NCBI GenBank assembly: GCA_041685145.1
Contig: JAWLGJ010000036.1
Coordinates: 1 to 28,045, forward strand
DNA: 28,045 bases
Direction: 5' to 3'
Source of the DNA: JAWLGJ01 sp041685145
Lineage (GTDB): Bacteria; Pseudomonadota; Alphaproteobacteria; Rhodospirillales; Magnetospirillaceae
This document shows positions 1 through 9,100 of this stretch, piece by piece. The notes beneath the pieces were generated by a model, which saw nothing but the letters and a program-made list of their open reading frames with translations, was not told where the DNA came from and searched no databases. Numbering within the stretch: position 1 is the stretch's first letter; each line of letters begins with the position of its first letter. A program made the translations under genes and the position numbers.

Positions 1-391
1 CCTCGACCCGGTTCCACACCAGGTCTTCGTCGGTGCCGTCGAGGATGGTGGTCTTGAAACGGTTGGGAGCCTGGAACTCGAAATAGAACAGCGGCTCGGT
101 GGCGCTCAGACGATGGCGGGCCTCGGCGGGAAAGAAGATGAGATCGCCCGCCTTAACCGCGCGCACGCCGTCTTCGGTTTCGACGGTTCCGCTGCCGCTG
201 ATAATGAAATAAAAATGCTCGCAGTTTTCGTGGTAGTGGTATGGCGACTTGGCGTCGTGCGCATAGCGCATGATGCCGCACAGCATATCGTCCATCCCCG
301 CCAACTCCTTGTTGACGAAGAAGACCCGCTCGCGGCCGGGAACCGCCGAAACCAGTTTCGGGAGTTGGTCTTCATTGAACAGGTAAGCCAC
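1..391 (-). CDS. Cupin-domain protein, 3' end cut by the window edge
   Basis: A small single-domain cupin, of which the first 130 residues are visible. The start is GTG at 391, preceded by AGGAG at good spacing and lying 12 bases after the E2 stop, so it is the next gene of the same operon. Cupin motif 1 is clear: His52, His54 and Glu58 followed by the Gly-rich turn at 65-67. Motif 2 carries His93 after a GDLIFFP stretch. These four residues would bind one metal ion. Such proteins can be dioxygenases, isomerases, decarboxylases or simple ligand binders, and nothing visible decides between them. Its place after a predicted ring-cleaving complex suggests a role in handling a polyhydroxylated or ring-opened intermediate; that is inference. 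The C-terminus lies outside the window. Confidence 0.85.
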   Translation of the reverse strand, partial: MAYLFNEDQLPKLVSAVPGRERVFFVNKELAGMDDMLCGIMRYAHDAKSPYHYHENCEHFYFIISGSGTVETEDGVRAVKAGDLIFFPAEARHRLSATEPLFYFEFQAPNRFKTTILDGTDEDLVWNRVE

Positions 392-403
392 TTTCTTCTC
401 CTG

Positions 404-1585
404 TTAAAGCAGCATGGAGAGGGGGTCTTCGATAAGGCCTTTGAAGATGGCGAGGAACTCGGCCCCGATCGCGCCGTCGACCACGCGGTGATCGGCCGAC
501 AGGGTGCAGGTCATGACCGTCGCGACGCCCAAGGCACCATCCGTGACCACCGGCCGTTGCTCGCCGGCGCCAACGGCCAGGATGCAGGACTGCGGCGGGT
601 TGATGATGGCGGCGAATTCGCGGATGCCGTACATGCCCAGGTTGGAAACCGTGAACCCGCCGCCCTCGTATTCCTCGGGCGAAAGCTTGCGCTCGCGGGC
701 CCTCGCCGCCAGTTCCCGGGCCTCGTTCGACAGCGTCGCCAGCCCCTTCCGGTCGGCGTCGCGGATGACGGGCGTGATCAGGCCGCCCTCGATGGCCACC
801 GCCACCGAGACGTCGACGCCGCGACGGACGCGGATGGCGTCCTCGGTCCAACTGGCATTGACGTTGGGCACCCGCCGCATTGCCGTGGCCACCGCGCGCA
901 GGACGAAGTCGTTGACGGACAGCCTGTAGTCGGCGCCGGGCCGGGCGTTAAGCTCGGCACGCAGCGCCAGCAGGGCGTCGATCCGGCAGTCGATGCTCAG
1001 ATAGAAGTGCGGAATGTCGCGCTTGGCCTCGCTCAGGCGCCGGGCGATGACCTTGCGCACCGCCGAATGGGGCACCGGGTCATGGGCCAGGGCCGCCTCG
1101 CCCGCCTCTTCGCGGGCGGGTTCCGGCGCGGGGGCTCGCGGCGGCGGCGGCGCCACGGGGGCCACGGCGCCGACCACGTCGCGCTTGACGATGCGGCCGT
1201 TGGGGCCCGAGCCCTTGACGGCGGCGAGGTCGATGCCGGACTGGGCGGCGATCTTCCGCGCAAGGGGGCTGGCAAGCGGACGCTCCCGTCGCGTGGGCGG
1301 CGGCGGCATATCCGATCTTGCGGACACGGCGTCCGGGCGCTCCCCCTGCTCCACCAGCAGCGCGATGGGCTGATGGACGGCGACGCCCTCGGTCCCGGCC
1401 TCGACGAGGATCTTCGCCAGCGTGCCGTTCGCGGCGGCGCGGTATTCCACCGTCGCCTTGTCGGTCTCGATCTCGGCGATGACCTCACCGGCCTCGACCG
1501 CGTCGCCGACGGATTTCAGCCAGGACGCCACGGCGCCCTCGGTCATGGTCGGCGACAATTCGGGCATGAGGATCTCGACCGGCAT
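404..1585 (-). CDS. Dihydrolipoamide acyltransferase (E2) of a 2-oxo-acid-dehydrogenase-type complex
   Basis: The E2 core carries acyl groups from the E1 active site on a swinging lipoyl arm and passes them to CoA. This 393-residue protein has the usual order: one lipoyl domain (about 1-80, lipoyl-lysine Lys43 in an ETDKATVE context), a linker, a peripheral-subunit-binding domain (about 105-141) and a catalytic domain to the end. The catalytic motif is HRVVDG with His366 and Asp370. The frame is open 23 codons upstream, but the ATG at 1585 begins exactly where lipoyl domains begin (MPVEILMPELSPTM) and lies next to the stop of the VOC gene, so I chose it. No E3 lies in the window. Being sandwiched with a fused E1 behind Mo-hydroxylase genes, it more likely serves aromatic ring fission than central pyruvate metabolism; that is inference from the Azoarcus resorcinol cluster. 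Confidence 0.9.
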   Translation of the reverse strand: MPVEILMPELSPTMTEGAVASWLKSVGDAVEAGEVIAEIETDKATVEYRAAANGTLAKILVEAGTEGVAVHQPIALLVEQGERPDAVSARSDMPPPPTRRERPLASPLARKIAAQSGIDLAAVKGSGPNGRIVKRDVVGAVAPVAPPPPRAPAPEPAREEAGEAALAHDPVPHSAVRKVIARRLSEAKRDIPHFYLSIDCRIDALLALRAELNARPGADYRLSVNDFVLRAVATAMRRVPNVNASWTEDAIRVRRGVDVSVAVAIEGGLITPVIRDADRKGLATLSNEARELAARARERKLSPEEYEGGGFTVSNLGMYGIREFAAIINPPQSCILAVGAGEQRPVVTDGALGVATVMTCTLSADHRVVDGAIGAEFLAIFKGLIEDPLSMLL

Positions 1586-1586
1586 C

Positions 1587-2132
1587 TCAGCCCCGCGTCC
1601 GGTCGTAGTCGCGAATCGCCGGGTGCCAAAGGCGCCGATCCGTTTCGCGTTCATAGCCTTTGCCCTGGGGAAAGCTGACCAGTTCGAGCTGCATCCCCCA
1701 GGGCGCCAGGAAATAGACCCAGGTCTGGCCGGCGGAGGGCCCGCTGTCGCGCACTACCGGCTCGCCCAGGATGCGCACCCCCTTGCCGCGCAGGTAGTCG
1801 AGCGCCGCGTCCATGTCGTCGACATAGAAGGCGAGGTGATGGCCGCCGACGTCGCTGTTCCGGGGCGGGCGGGCGTTCTGGTCCGGCGCCGAATACTCGA
1901 AGATCTCGAAGTTCGAGCCATTGCCGCAGCGCAGGAACTTCAGCCGCTTCATCACCGTGCGCGGGTGCACGTTGAGCTGCCGCGCCATCCAATCGTCGTC
2001 GGCCTGGAAGGGGCCAAGCTCGTAGAACGCCTCGCAGCCCAGGACGTTGACGAAGAAATCCACCGCCTGATCCAGGTCCGGCACCGTGAAGCCGATGTGG
2101 TCGGTGCCGCGCAGTCCCGGCAGCCCGCTCAT
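1587..2132 (-). CDS. VOC-superfamily (glyoxalase/extradiol dioxygenase fold) protein
   Basis: A 181-residue protein with two beta-alpha-beta-beta-beta modules of the vicinal oxygen chelate fold. Module 1 opens with DHIGFTVPDL (His12) and holds Glu76 in NFEIFEY. Module 2 opens with GGHHLAFYVDD (His98/His99) and ends at MQLELVSFP (Glu150). His-Glu-His-Glu is the usual metal-binding set of glyoxalase I-like members. The frame is open far upstream, but the ATG at 2132 overlaps the E1 stop as ATGA and starts directly before the fold. Lying between E1 and E2, it is probably translated in step with them. It may isomerise or hydrolyse a reactive ring-derived intermediate, but the family is too broad to name a reaction. 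A true extradiol dioxygenase is less likely beside an oxygen-independent pathway. Confidence 0.85.
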   Translation of the reverse strand: MSGLPGLRGTDHIGFTVPDLDQAVDFFVNVLGCEAFYELGPFQADDDWMARQLNVHPRTVMKRLKFLRCGNGSNFEIFEYSAPDQNARPPRNSDVGGHHLAFYVDDMDAALDYLRGKGVRILGEPVVRDSGPSAGQTWVYFLAPWGMQLELVSFPQGKGYERETDRRLWHPAIRDYDRTRG

Positions 2133-4312
2133 GCCGGCACCTCGTCGCCGCGCCCCATGTCGGTCATGACCTCGGCGAAGCCCGCGCTGATCTCCTCGGG
2201 GCCGACGAAGGCGGCGCGTTCGAGCACCTTGGAGACGCTGGGCGAGGCCTCGCCGCCCAGCACCCGCTTCACCGGCTGGTCGAGATAATCGAAGAAGCGC
2301 CGTTGGATCTCGTCCGCCAGCATGGCGCCGTAGGAGGCCGTCCACGCCCCCTGCTCCAGGATGACCACGTTGTTGGTCTTGCGGATGCTCTCGCCGATGG
2401 TCGCCCAGTCGATCCCCGCCCGGTCCAGCGAACGCAGATCGATGACCTCGGCGTCGAGGCCCAGCCGGTCGGCCTGTTCGACCGCCCGGTGGACCATCGA
2501 CAGATAGGTGAGCACGGTAAACGCGCCGCCGGGCCGCACGACCTTGGCCTTGCCGAGGGGGATGCAATAGTCGAAGTCATCCACCGGCGCCGGCCCGGTG
2601 GAGCCATAGAGATCGACGTGTTCGATGACCAGGACCGGGTCTTCGCACCGCAACGCCGAGTTCATCAGCCCGACATAGTCGAACGGCGTCGACGGCGCGA
2701 CAATGCGCCACCCCGGCCACTGGGCGTAAAGGCCGGCCGGGTCCATGGAATGCTGCGAGCCATAGCCGGTGCCGATGGCGACCTTGGTCCGCAGCACCAG
2801 CGGCACGGCGGTATCGCCGCCGAACATGAAGCGCAGCTTGGCGATCTGGTTGAACAACTGGTCGGCGGCGACGAGCCCGAAGTCGGGGTACATGTGCTCG
2901 ACCACCGGGCGGAAGGTTCCTTCCATCGCCACGCCGCCGGCGAGGCCGGTGAAGCCTTGCTCGGCGATCGGCGTCCCCAGGATGCGGTCGGGGAAGCGGT
3001 CGAAAAGCCCCCGTGTGGCGCCGTTGGTGCCGCCCTTCAGGCGGTGGATGTCCTCGCCGAGGCAAAAGATGCGCTCGTCGGCCTCCATCCGGCGCATCAT
3101 CACCCCGGAGACGACGTTGATGAACTTGGTGTCGGCAACGGCGCCGCCGAAGCTCTCCAGTTCCTCGAAGCGGGCGCCCTCGAACTCGGCGAGGTCGCCG
3201 CGCAAGCCCTCGTCCCGGAAGTCGGGCGACGGCCACAGGCTGGGAATGATCCGGCGCGAATTGCCGTCCTGCTCGACCAGGGTCTCGACCACCGCGCGCA
3301 TGGTCTCGCGGACGGTTTCATGCAGTTCGGCTTCCTGCTTGGCGGTGAGGATTCCCCGTGCGACCAGTTCCCTGGCCATCAACTCCAGCGGGTCGCGGGC
3401 CCGCCACGCCGCCTCCTCCTCCTTGGAGCGATAGCCGAAGGCGCTGCCGACGAGGCCGCCGCTGTGGTGGTAGTGGCGGTAGACCTCGGCCTCGATGATG
3501 ACGGGGCCGTCACCGGACCGCATGATCTCCAGCGCCTTCTCGGCCGCGATCCGCACCGCCACGGGGTTCATGCCGTCGACCTTGAAGGAGGGGATGCCAT
3601 AGGCCAAGCCGCGGGAGGAGAGGCGGGTTTCGCGGGTCGCCCCGTCGACCGGCGTCGAGACGGCGTAGCCGTTGTTCTCGATGAAGAAGCAGATCGGCAG
3701 ATCCCACAGCGCCGCCAGGTTCATCGCCTCCGGCACCGCCCCGATATTCACCGCGCCGTCGCCCAGGAAGGTGAAAACGACCTCGCCCGTCGCTTTGCGC
3801 TTTTTCGCCCAGGCCACGCCCGTCGCCAGGGGCACGCCGCCGCCGACGATGGCGTTGGTGCCCAGCGCGCCGGCCTCCGCCCAGCGCAGATGCATCGAGC
3901 CGCCGCGCCCCTTGCAGTAGCCGTCCGCGAGACCAAGGATCTCGGCCAGCGTCCGGCGCAGCATGGTTTCCACCGCAGCGGGAATTTCGGTGTCGCCTGC
4001 CTTGTCGACATAGGTGAGCGCCTTGGCCAGGAACTGGTGGTGGCCACGATGCGACCCGGTGACCTGGTCGCTGTCGCGCAGCGGCGCGATGGCGCCGACG
4101 GCGCCGCCGTCCTGGCCGATGCTGACATGGGCGGGCCCATGCACGAGCCCGGCGCCGTCAAGATCCAGCACCGACTCCTCGAACGCCCGCACGAGGTGGA
4201 GATGCTTGTGCATCCGGACCAGCTCGTGGGGGTCGACAAGCTCCCAGTCCGCCGGCGTGCAGCGAATTTCCTGCCACGGGGCATCGGTCGTCAGGTCGAT
4301 GAATTCTGCCAT
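2129..4312 (-). CDS. Fused alpha-beta thiamine-diphosphate E1 (2-oxo-acid dehydrogenase type)
   Basis: A single 727-residue chain carries both halves of a heterotetrameric E1. The alpha part (about 20-345) has the ThDP motif from GDG at 184-186 to Asn213-Asn214. The beta part (about 390-727) starts with TKFINVV and carries CLGEDI with Glu420, the type of glutamate that activates the thiamine ring, then the transketolase C-terminal domain. E1 decarboxylates or cleaves a keto compound and acylates the E2 lipoyl group. Fused E1 chains are known among branched-chain and acetoin-type complexes, so the fusion is uncommon rather than unique. In A. anaerobius, PDH-like subunits (bqd genes) are proposed to cleave 2-hydroxybenzoquinone; the neighbours here make that the leading hypothesis. 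A conventional branched-chain or acetoin dehydrogenase remains the alternative. It starts 19 bases after the preceding dehydrogenase and ends in an ATGA overlap. Confidence 0.92.
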   Translation of the reverse strand: MAEFIDLTTDAPWQEIRCTPADWELVDPHELVRMHKHLHLVRAFEESVLDLDGAGLVHGPAHVSIGQDGGAVGAIAPLRDSDQVTGSHRGHHQFLAKALTYVDKAGDTEIPAAVETMLRRTLAEILGLADGYCKGRGGSMHLRWAEAGALGTNAIVGGGVPLATGVAWAKKRKATGEVVFTFLGDGAVNIGAVPEAMNLAALWDLPICFFIENNGYAVSTPVDGATRETRLSSRGLAYGIPSFKVDGMNPVAVRIAAEKALEIMRSGDGPVIIEAEVYRHYHHSGGLVGSAFGYRSKEEEAAWRARDPLELMARELVARGILTAKQEAELHETVRETMRAVVETLVEQDGNSRRIIPSLWPSPDFRDEGLRGDLAEFEGARFEELESFGGAVADTKFINVVSGVMMRRMEADERIFCLGEDIHRLKGGTNGATRGLFDRFPDRILGTPIAEQGFTGLAGGVAMEGTFRPVVEHMYPDFGLVAADQLFNQIAKLRFMFGGDTAVPLVLRTKVAIGTGYGSQHSMDPAGLYAQWPGWRIVAPSTPFDYVGLMNSALRCEDPVLVIEHVDLYGSTGPAPVDDFDYCIPLGKAKVVRPGGAFTVLTYLSMVHRAVEQADRLGLDAEVIDLRSLDRAGIDWATIGESIRKTNNVVILEQGAWTASYGAMLADEIQRRFFDYLDQPVKRVLGGEASPSVSKVLERAAFVGPEEISAGFAEVMTDMGRGDEVPA

Positions 4313-4331
4313 GCGCGTCTATCCGGGCGGC

Positions 4332-5258
4332 CTAGAGGCCGGTGCCGGCCTCCACGTTCTCCGGTGACAACTCAAGGCCGGCGGCCCTCGCCTGCTGGAG
4401 CAACAGCGCCGCGAAGTCGCAGTCGACATGCCCGTTCCCCATCAGCGCCTGCACCAGTTCGCGCACCTGCGCCGTGACCGGCATGGGGGTGTCGCGTTCG
4501 TGCGCCGAGGCGAGGGCGAGGTCCAGATCCTTGCGCAGCAGCAGTGGCGTGAAGGTCGGCGTCATGTCCAATTGGACGAAGGCGGGGGTCTTGTAGCGGG
4601 TGAAGGGCGAGCCCATGACGCTCTTGTTGATGAAGTCCAGGAGCGCGTGCCGGGAAACGCCGTTCTTCTCCGCCAGCACCGCGATTTCCGCCAAGCCTTG
4701 GGCTACGATGCCGAGAAGCACGTTGTGGCAAATCTTGACCGTCCGGGCCGCCTCGCCCGCGCCGACATAGGTGACGCCGCCGGGCGCGATGATGTCCAGC
4801 AGCGGCCGTACGGCGTCGGCGGCTTCCTGCTCGCCCGAGGTGACCATGCTGAGCTTGCCGGCTTCGACGACCTTGGCGTTGCCGCTCACCGGCGCGTCAA
4901 TCAAGGCCACGCCCCGCTTCGCCGCCGCCTCGCGCACCGTCTTGGAGGCCTCGGTCGAGATCGTGGTGCAGTCGATGACGTGCGCCACGCCGAGGTCGGC
5001 CGCCGACAGCAGGCCGTTGCCGCCCAGGACCACCTCGACGAATGAGTCCGGCCCGGAGACGATGGTGAAAACCGTGCGGCAGCCGGCCAGATCCGACGGC
5101 TTGTCGACCAGTCGGGCGCCTTTCTCGACCAGGGGCTCGGCCTTGGCGCGGGTGCGGTTGTAGACCTTCAACCCGAATCCGGCGTCAAGGAGCCTGGAGG
5201 CCATGGCGAAGCCCATGCGCCCGGTTCCGATCCAGCCGATGACCTCGCCCGCGGTCAT
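4332..5258 (-). CDS. NAD(P)-dependent beta-hydroxyacid dehydrogenase (3-hydroxyisobutyrate dehydrogenase family)
   Basis: A full-length 308-residue member of the beta-hydroxyacid dehydrogenase family, which oxidises a hydroxyl beta to a carboxylate with NAD(P)+. The N-terminal Rossmann domain has GTGRMG at 11-16. A YNRT strand end (33-36) is a pattern often linked to NADP preference. The substrate loop is DAPVSGN at 121-127. The catalytic signature keeps Lys175 and Asn179 (GAGEAARTVKICHN), so the active site looks intact. The helical C-terminal domain is complete. Its ATG overlaps the small-subunit stop as ATGA, showing co-translation with the Mo enzyme. It could act on a hydroxyacid released by ring opening or on a semialdehyde (tartronate-semialdehyde reductase and glyoxylate reductases share the fold). 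The substrate cannot be read from sequence. Confidence 0.9.
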   Translation of the reverse strand: MTAGEVIGWIGTGRMGFAMASRLLDAGFGLKVYNRTRAKAEPLVEKGARLVDKPSDLAGCRTVFTIVSGPDSFVEVVLGGNGLLSAADLGVAHVIDCTTISTEASKTVREAAAKRGVALIDAPVSGNAKVVEAGKLSMVTSGEQEAADAVRPLLDIIAPGGVTYVGAGEAARTVKICHNVLLGIVAQGLAEIAVLAEKNGVSRHALLDFINKSVMGSPFTRYKTPAFVQLDMTPTFTPLLLRKDLDLALASAHERDTPMPVTAQVRELVQALMGNGHVDCDFAALLLQQARAAGLELSPENVEAGTGL

Positions 5259-6094
5259 AGCGAAATCGCCCCGAGGCAGACGCTTTCGCGCAACGTCACG
5301 TCCAGGTGCTTCGCCCCCGCATCGGCGGCCTCGACGCGCACCTGATACGCGCCGCTGTTTTCATCCAGATCGTCGAACTTGAAGTCCCCGTAGTTGTCGG
5401 TGACGGTCCGCTGAATGACATTGCCGTCCTTCGTGAGGGTAACGCTGGCGCCTTCGACGCAATCGACGACGCCATCCTTCGCCGCCTCGACACTGCCGGC
5501 GATGAACGCCTTGGTGTAGCGGTGCAGGTTCTTGTACCAGATGCGGGGCCTGGTCCCGTGTTCGGGGTAAAGGTGCTCCAGGCCCTCGGCCTCGGCGATG
5601 CGCGCCATCTCGGCGTCGCTGACCTTGATCGCGCGGGCGGCCTGGGTGGCGCACACCTGCTGGATGCGCGGCTCCTTCCAGCCTTCGTCGAGAAGGTGGG
5701 CGTCGAAGATCCAGTGCTGGGGGATTTGCTTTTCCTCGTTCCACCAGATGGCGCCATAGGGGCAGGCATCGACAATCTGCTTCTGCCCCTTGGACTTGAC
5801 CGGATCGATGATGACGATGCCGTCGTCGCGCTTCTTCACCGCGCCGTTGCCGGCCGCCTTGAGGCACGGGGCGTCGTCGCAGTGCTGGCACAGCACGGGC
5901 AGATAAGCGACGTCGAGCAGCGAGCCTTCGCCCCGCACCTTCTGTTTGATGTCGATCCAGCGGTGGTCGAATTTCGGCATCTCGGCGGCATAGCCGGGGA
6001 ACTCGTTCCCATAATATTCGTCATAGCAGGCCAGGACACAGACATTGCAGTTCGTGCAATTTTCCACGTCGATTATCAGGTTCCACTTGCTCAT
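5255..6094 (-). CDS. Fe-S small subunit of a transhydroxylase/resorcinol-hydroxylase-type Mo enzyme
   Basis: This 279-residue ferredoxin-like subunit partners the Mo subunit encoded just upstream (39-base gap). Cys13, 16, 19 and 23 open the protein, then Cys69, 72 and 77, Cys111 in DACPYGA, and Cys148. The C-terminal part (about 205-279) is a small beta-sandwich of the transthyretin/Cna-B type, with a TDNYGDFKFDDLD stretch. That is also seen in the beta subunit of Pelobacter acidigallici transhydroxylase (AthS, about 275 residues). Compared with AthS as I remember it, three cluster cysteines are gone: the CxxC before AHLLD reads WIFD here (128-131), and the next cysteine is Ile144. Two [4Fe-4S] clusters therefore seem likely instead of three. 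AGAGGA precedes the ATG at 6094. The protein has no signal peptide and should be cytoplasmic. Confidence 0.92.
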   Translation of the reverse strand: MSKWNLIIDVENCTNCNVCVLACYDEYYGNEFPGYAAEMPKFDHRWIDIKQKVRGEGSLLDVAYLPVLCQHCDDAPCLKAAGNGAVKKRDDGIVIIDPVKSKGQKQIVDACPYGAIWWNEEKQIPQHWIFDAHLLDEGWKEPRIQQVCATQAARAIKVSDAEMARIAEAEGLEHLYPEHGTRPRIWYKNLHRYTKAFIAGSVEAAKDGVVDCVEGASVTLTKDGNVIQRTVTDNYGDFKFDDLDENSGAYQVRVEAADAGAKHLDVTLRESVCLGAISL

Positions 6095-6133
6095 TCTTGA
6101 CCGTCCTCTTGGTCCGGGGGCCGATACGGTGAT

Positions 6134-9100
6134 CTACTCCGGCACAGCGACCGCGGCCGTGGCGGGTTCGCCCTTTGCAATGGCGTGGTCGGGCGTGCCG
6201 TCCCACGGCTCGACCTCGACCAGGGCCGCCGCCGCCGCCATCGAATGGCCCTTCTTGAGCTGCGACTTGCTTGGCGTGATCAGGTTCAGGGTGCCGCCGC
6301 GATCGACCGACTCGCCCGGCTCGCCCAGGGGGTCGTAGTTGGCGCAGGATTCGTAGCCGTGGACCGTGCCCGGGCGCACGCGGCCGGTGACGATCGCCGC
6401 GCAGATCACCGCGCCCCGATGGTTGTGGACCTTGACCAGATCGTGCATCCCGATGTTGCGCCGCTTGGCGTCCTCGGGGTTGATGCGGATCGTCCAGTAG
6501 CGGTAGCCGTCCACCAGCACACGGTGTTCCTCGATGTTGTTGAGGAAGGTGTCCTTGCTGTCGCCCTGGGTGTGGAAGCTGAAGCGCGGATGCGGCGTGA
6601 TGAGCTGCAGCGGGTATTTCTCGACCATGCCCTCGCTGCGGTGCCCCTCCCAGGAGGGGGTGTATTTGGCGATGACCGGCCGTTCCGGGTCGTCGGCGTC
6701 GAAGCGCTTCAGGCTCTCGCACTCGAATTCGATCTTGCCGGTCTGGGTCTGGAGGCCCTTGAGGTATTCCTGGGAATAGTCCGAGGGCAGCGGCATCGGC
6801 TCGGGCACGTCCTTCTTGCGCCCTTCGGCGAACCAGCGCCACGAGACCGGCGTGCGGGTGTCCTCCGGTTCGGGCGGCAGCACCACATAGCCCTTCCTGA
6901 TGAACTCCTTCCAGGAGACGATCTTCGGCAGGTCCGAGGCCTCGAACTCGCGCTTGACCCAGTCAAGCTCGGTCATGCCCTCGGTGAAATAGGCGCTCAG
7001 GCCCAGCCGTTCGCAGATGCCGGCGAAGATGTTGAAGTCCGATTTGGATTCGCCCAGCGGCTTGATCGCCTGGTGCTGGAAGACGATGACGCGGTGGTTG
7101 AGCTGCGTCTGGCCGTGGTGGGCGTAGCCGCCCAGCGCCGCCCACTCCGAGATGTCGGGGCGCTCGAAATTGGTGCAGGCCGGCAGGATGATGTCGGCGA
7201 ATTTCGCCTCGCCCTCGAACCAGATCGACTGGTTGACGACGAACTCCAGGTTCTCCGACTGGTACATCTTCACATGGCGGTTGGAGTTCGCCATGGTCCC
7301 AAAGATCGAGCCGCCGTATTTGTAGAGCATCCGCACCGGCGAATAGCCGGGCTTGGGATAGGAAATCTTGTTGAACTGCGCCTCGATGGAGACGCCGTTC
7401 CAGACATAGCCTTCCGCCTTGTCCTTGGTGATCGCCTCCGGCAATTGCAGGCGCGGAATCTGCTGGTCGCAGGTGTTCATGCTGGGCAGCACGGGCTTGC
7501 GCTGGTACAGCTCCACCGCCTGGGCGGTGTGGTGCAAATCGCCGGACATGCCGCCCTCGGCATAGCCGGGGAAGTAGAAATTGACGTCGACCGGCGTGCC
7601 CCATTGCAGGTTGCCCATCGACACGCCGGGCTTGCCCAGGCCCTGCATGGCCACCAGGCAGACCATCATGCGCGCCCACTGCCCGCCGGTGGCGTTGCGG
7701 CAGGCGCCGCCGTGGCCGTTGCCCCAGCCGCCGGCGCCGAGATAGGTCTTCTTGGTGCCCCATTCACGCGCCAGGGCGCGGATGTCCTTGGCCGGAACGC
7801 CGGTTTCCTCGGCCGCCCACTCCGGGGTCTTCGGCTCGCCGTCGTCCTTGCCCAGAACGTAGTCGCGCCATTTGTCGAAGCCGTGCGTGCGCTTGGCGAC
7901 GTAGTCCTTGTCGTACAGATCCTCGGTGATCCAGACATAGGCGATGGCCAGCGCCAGCGCCGGCGAGGTCGCCGGCCGGGGCGCGAGCCACTTGCCGCCC
8001 AGAAGCTGCGCGGTGTCGTTGTAATAGGGGTCGATGTGGACGACCTTGATGCCCAGCTTCTTCAGCCACTGGCGCCGGATGGCGCCCTCGAACGCGCCGT
8101 AGGACCCGCTGGTGCCTTCCGGATTGCTCGACCAGAAGACGACCATCTCGGATTCCTTCAGGCAGTCCTCGACGCAGCTATAGGTCTCCGACTGCCCGAC
8201 GCGCAGGCTGCCGCCCCAGTGGTGCGCCGCCCCCCAGTACCAGCCTTCCCAGCTGTCGGGGTTGTGGTGGACCCGGGTCATGCCGATGGTGTTGATGAAG
8301 CGGAAATTGGCGCTGAGGTAGTAGCCGATATTGCCCCAGGTGTGGTGCGAGCCGTGGCTGTTGGCGATTGAGCCGGGGCCGTGCTCGGTCTTCACGCGCT
8401 TGATCTCGTTGGCGACGATGTCGAACGCCTCGTCCCAACTGATGCGCTCATAGCCCGACTTGCCGCGGTTCTGCGGGTTGCGCTCGCCGTTGGGGTCGAA
8501 ATCCACCCGCTTCATGGGATAGAGCAGCCGGTCGGGCGAATAGACCATCGACTTCCAGTTCATGCCGTGCGGGGCCAGCGAGGTCTTGCGCGGCGGCGTC
8601 AGCGTCTGGCCGCGGGCCTTGATCGACCACGGCTGGGGGTCGGTGTCGTCGAAGACGATGGGGGTGATGCGGATGATGCGGCCGTCCTTGACATAGATGA
8701 AGACCGGCCCGCCGTTGGTCATGTTGGTGTAGCGGGTGACGCCGTTGCCCTGGTCAATCCCGAAGCGCCAATGCAGCGATTGGGACATCATGATCGTCTG
8801 GGTGAACCAGAGGGTAAGTTCGTCGGGCCCGTCCAACGCGATCTTGAAGTCCTTCATCGCGTTGATCTGATCAAGCTGGTTGATCGGCGGCGACAGCAGG
8901 TCGAAGGCGATGGCGGAGTTCTTGAAGACCAGCGCGATGTCGGGATCGGGATGAACGCCCGCCTTCGACAGGATCTTGCCGCCCTTGAAGGTGAAGGAGC
9001 GCCCGACGGAGCCGTTGAGCGTCCTGATCTGGGCGGTGAAGTCCTTTTCGCGAAGACGATCGGCGAATTGGGGATACTTGCGGGCCTTCAGGCGAAGAAC

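Noticed and set aside
113..1678. 521-codon plus-strand open frame
   Set aside because: It lies opposite the E2 and cupin genes. Its Arg/Gly/His-rich product lacks any family pattern, as expected for an antisense shadow in GC-rich DNA.
2303..4477. 724-codon plus-strand open frame
   Set aside because: Antisense to the E1 gene, whose ThDP motifs and family match are unambiguous.
6185..8371. 728-codon plus-strand open frame
   Set aside because: Antisense to the Mo large subunit; low-complexity product with no recognisable domain.
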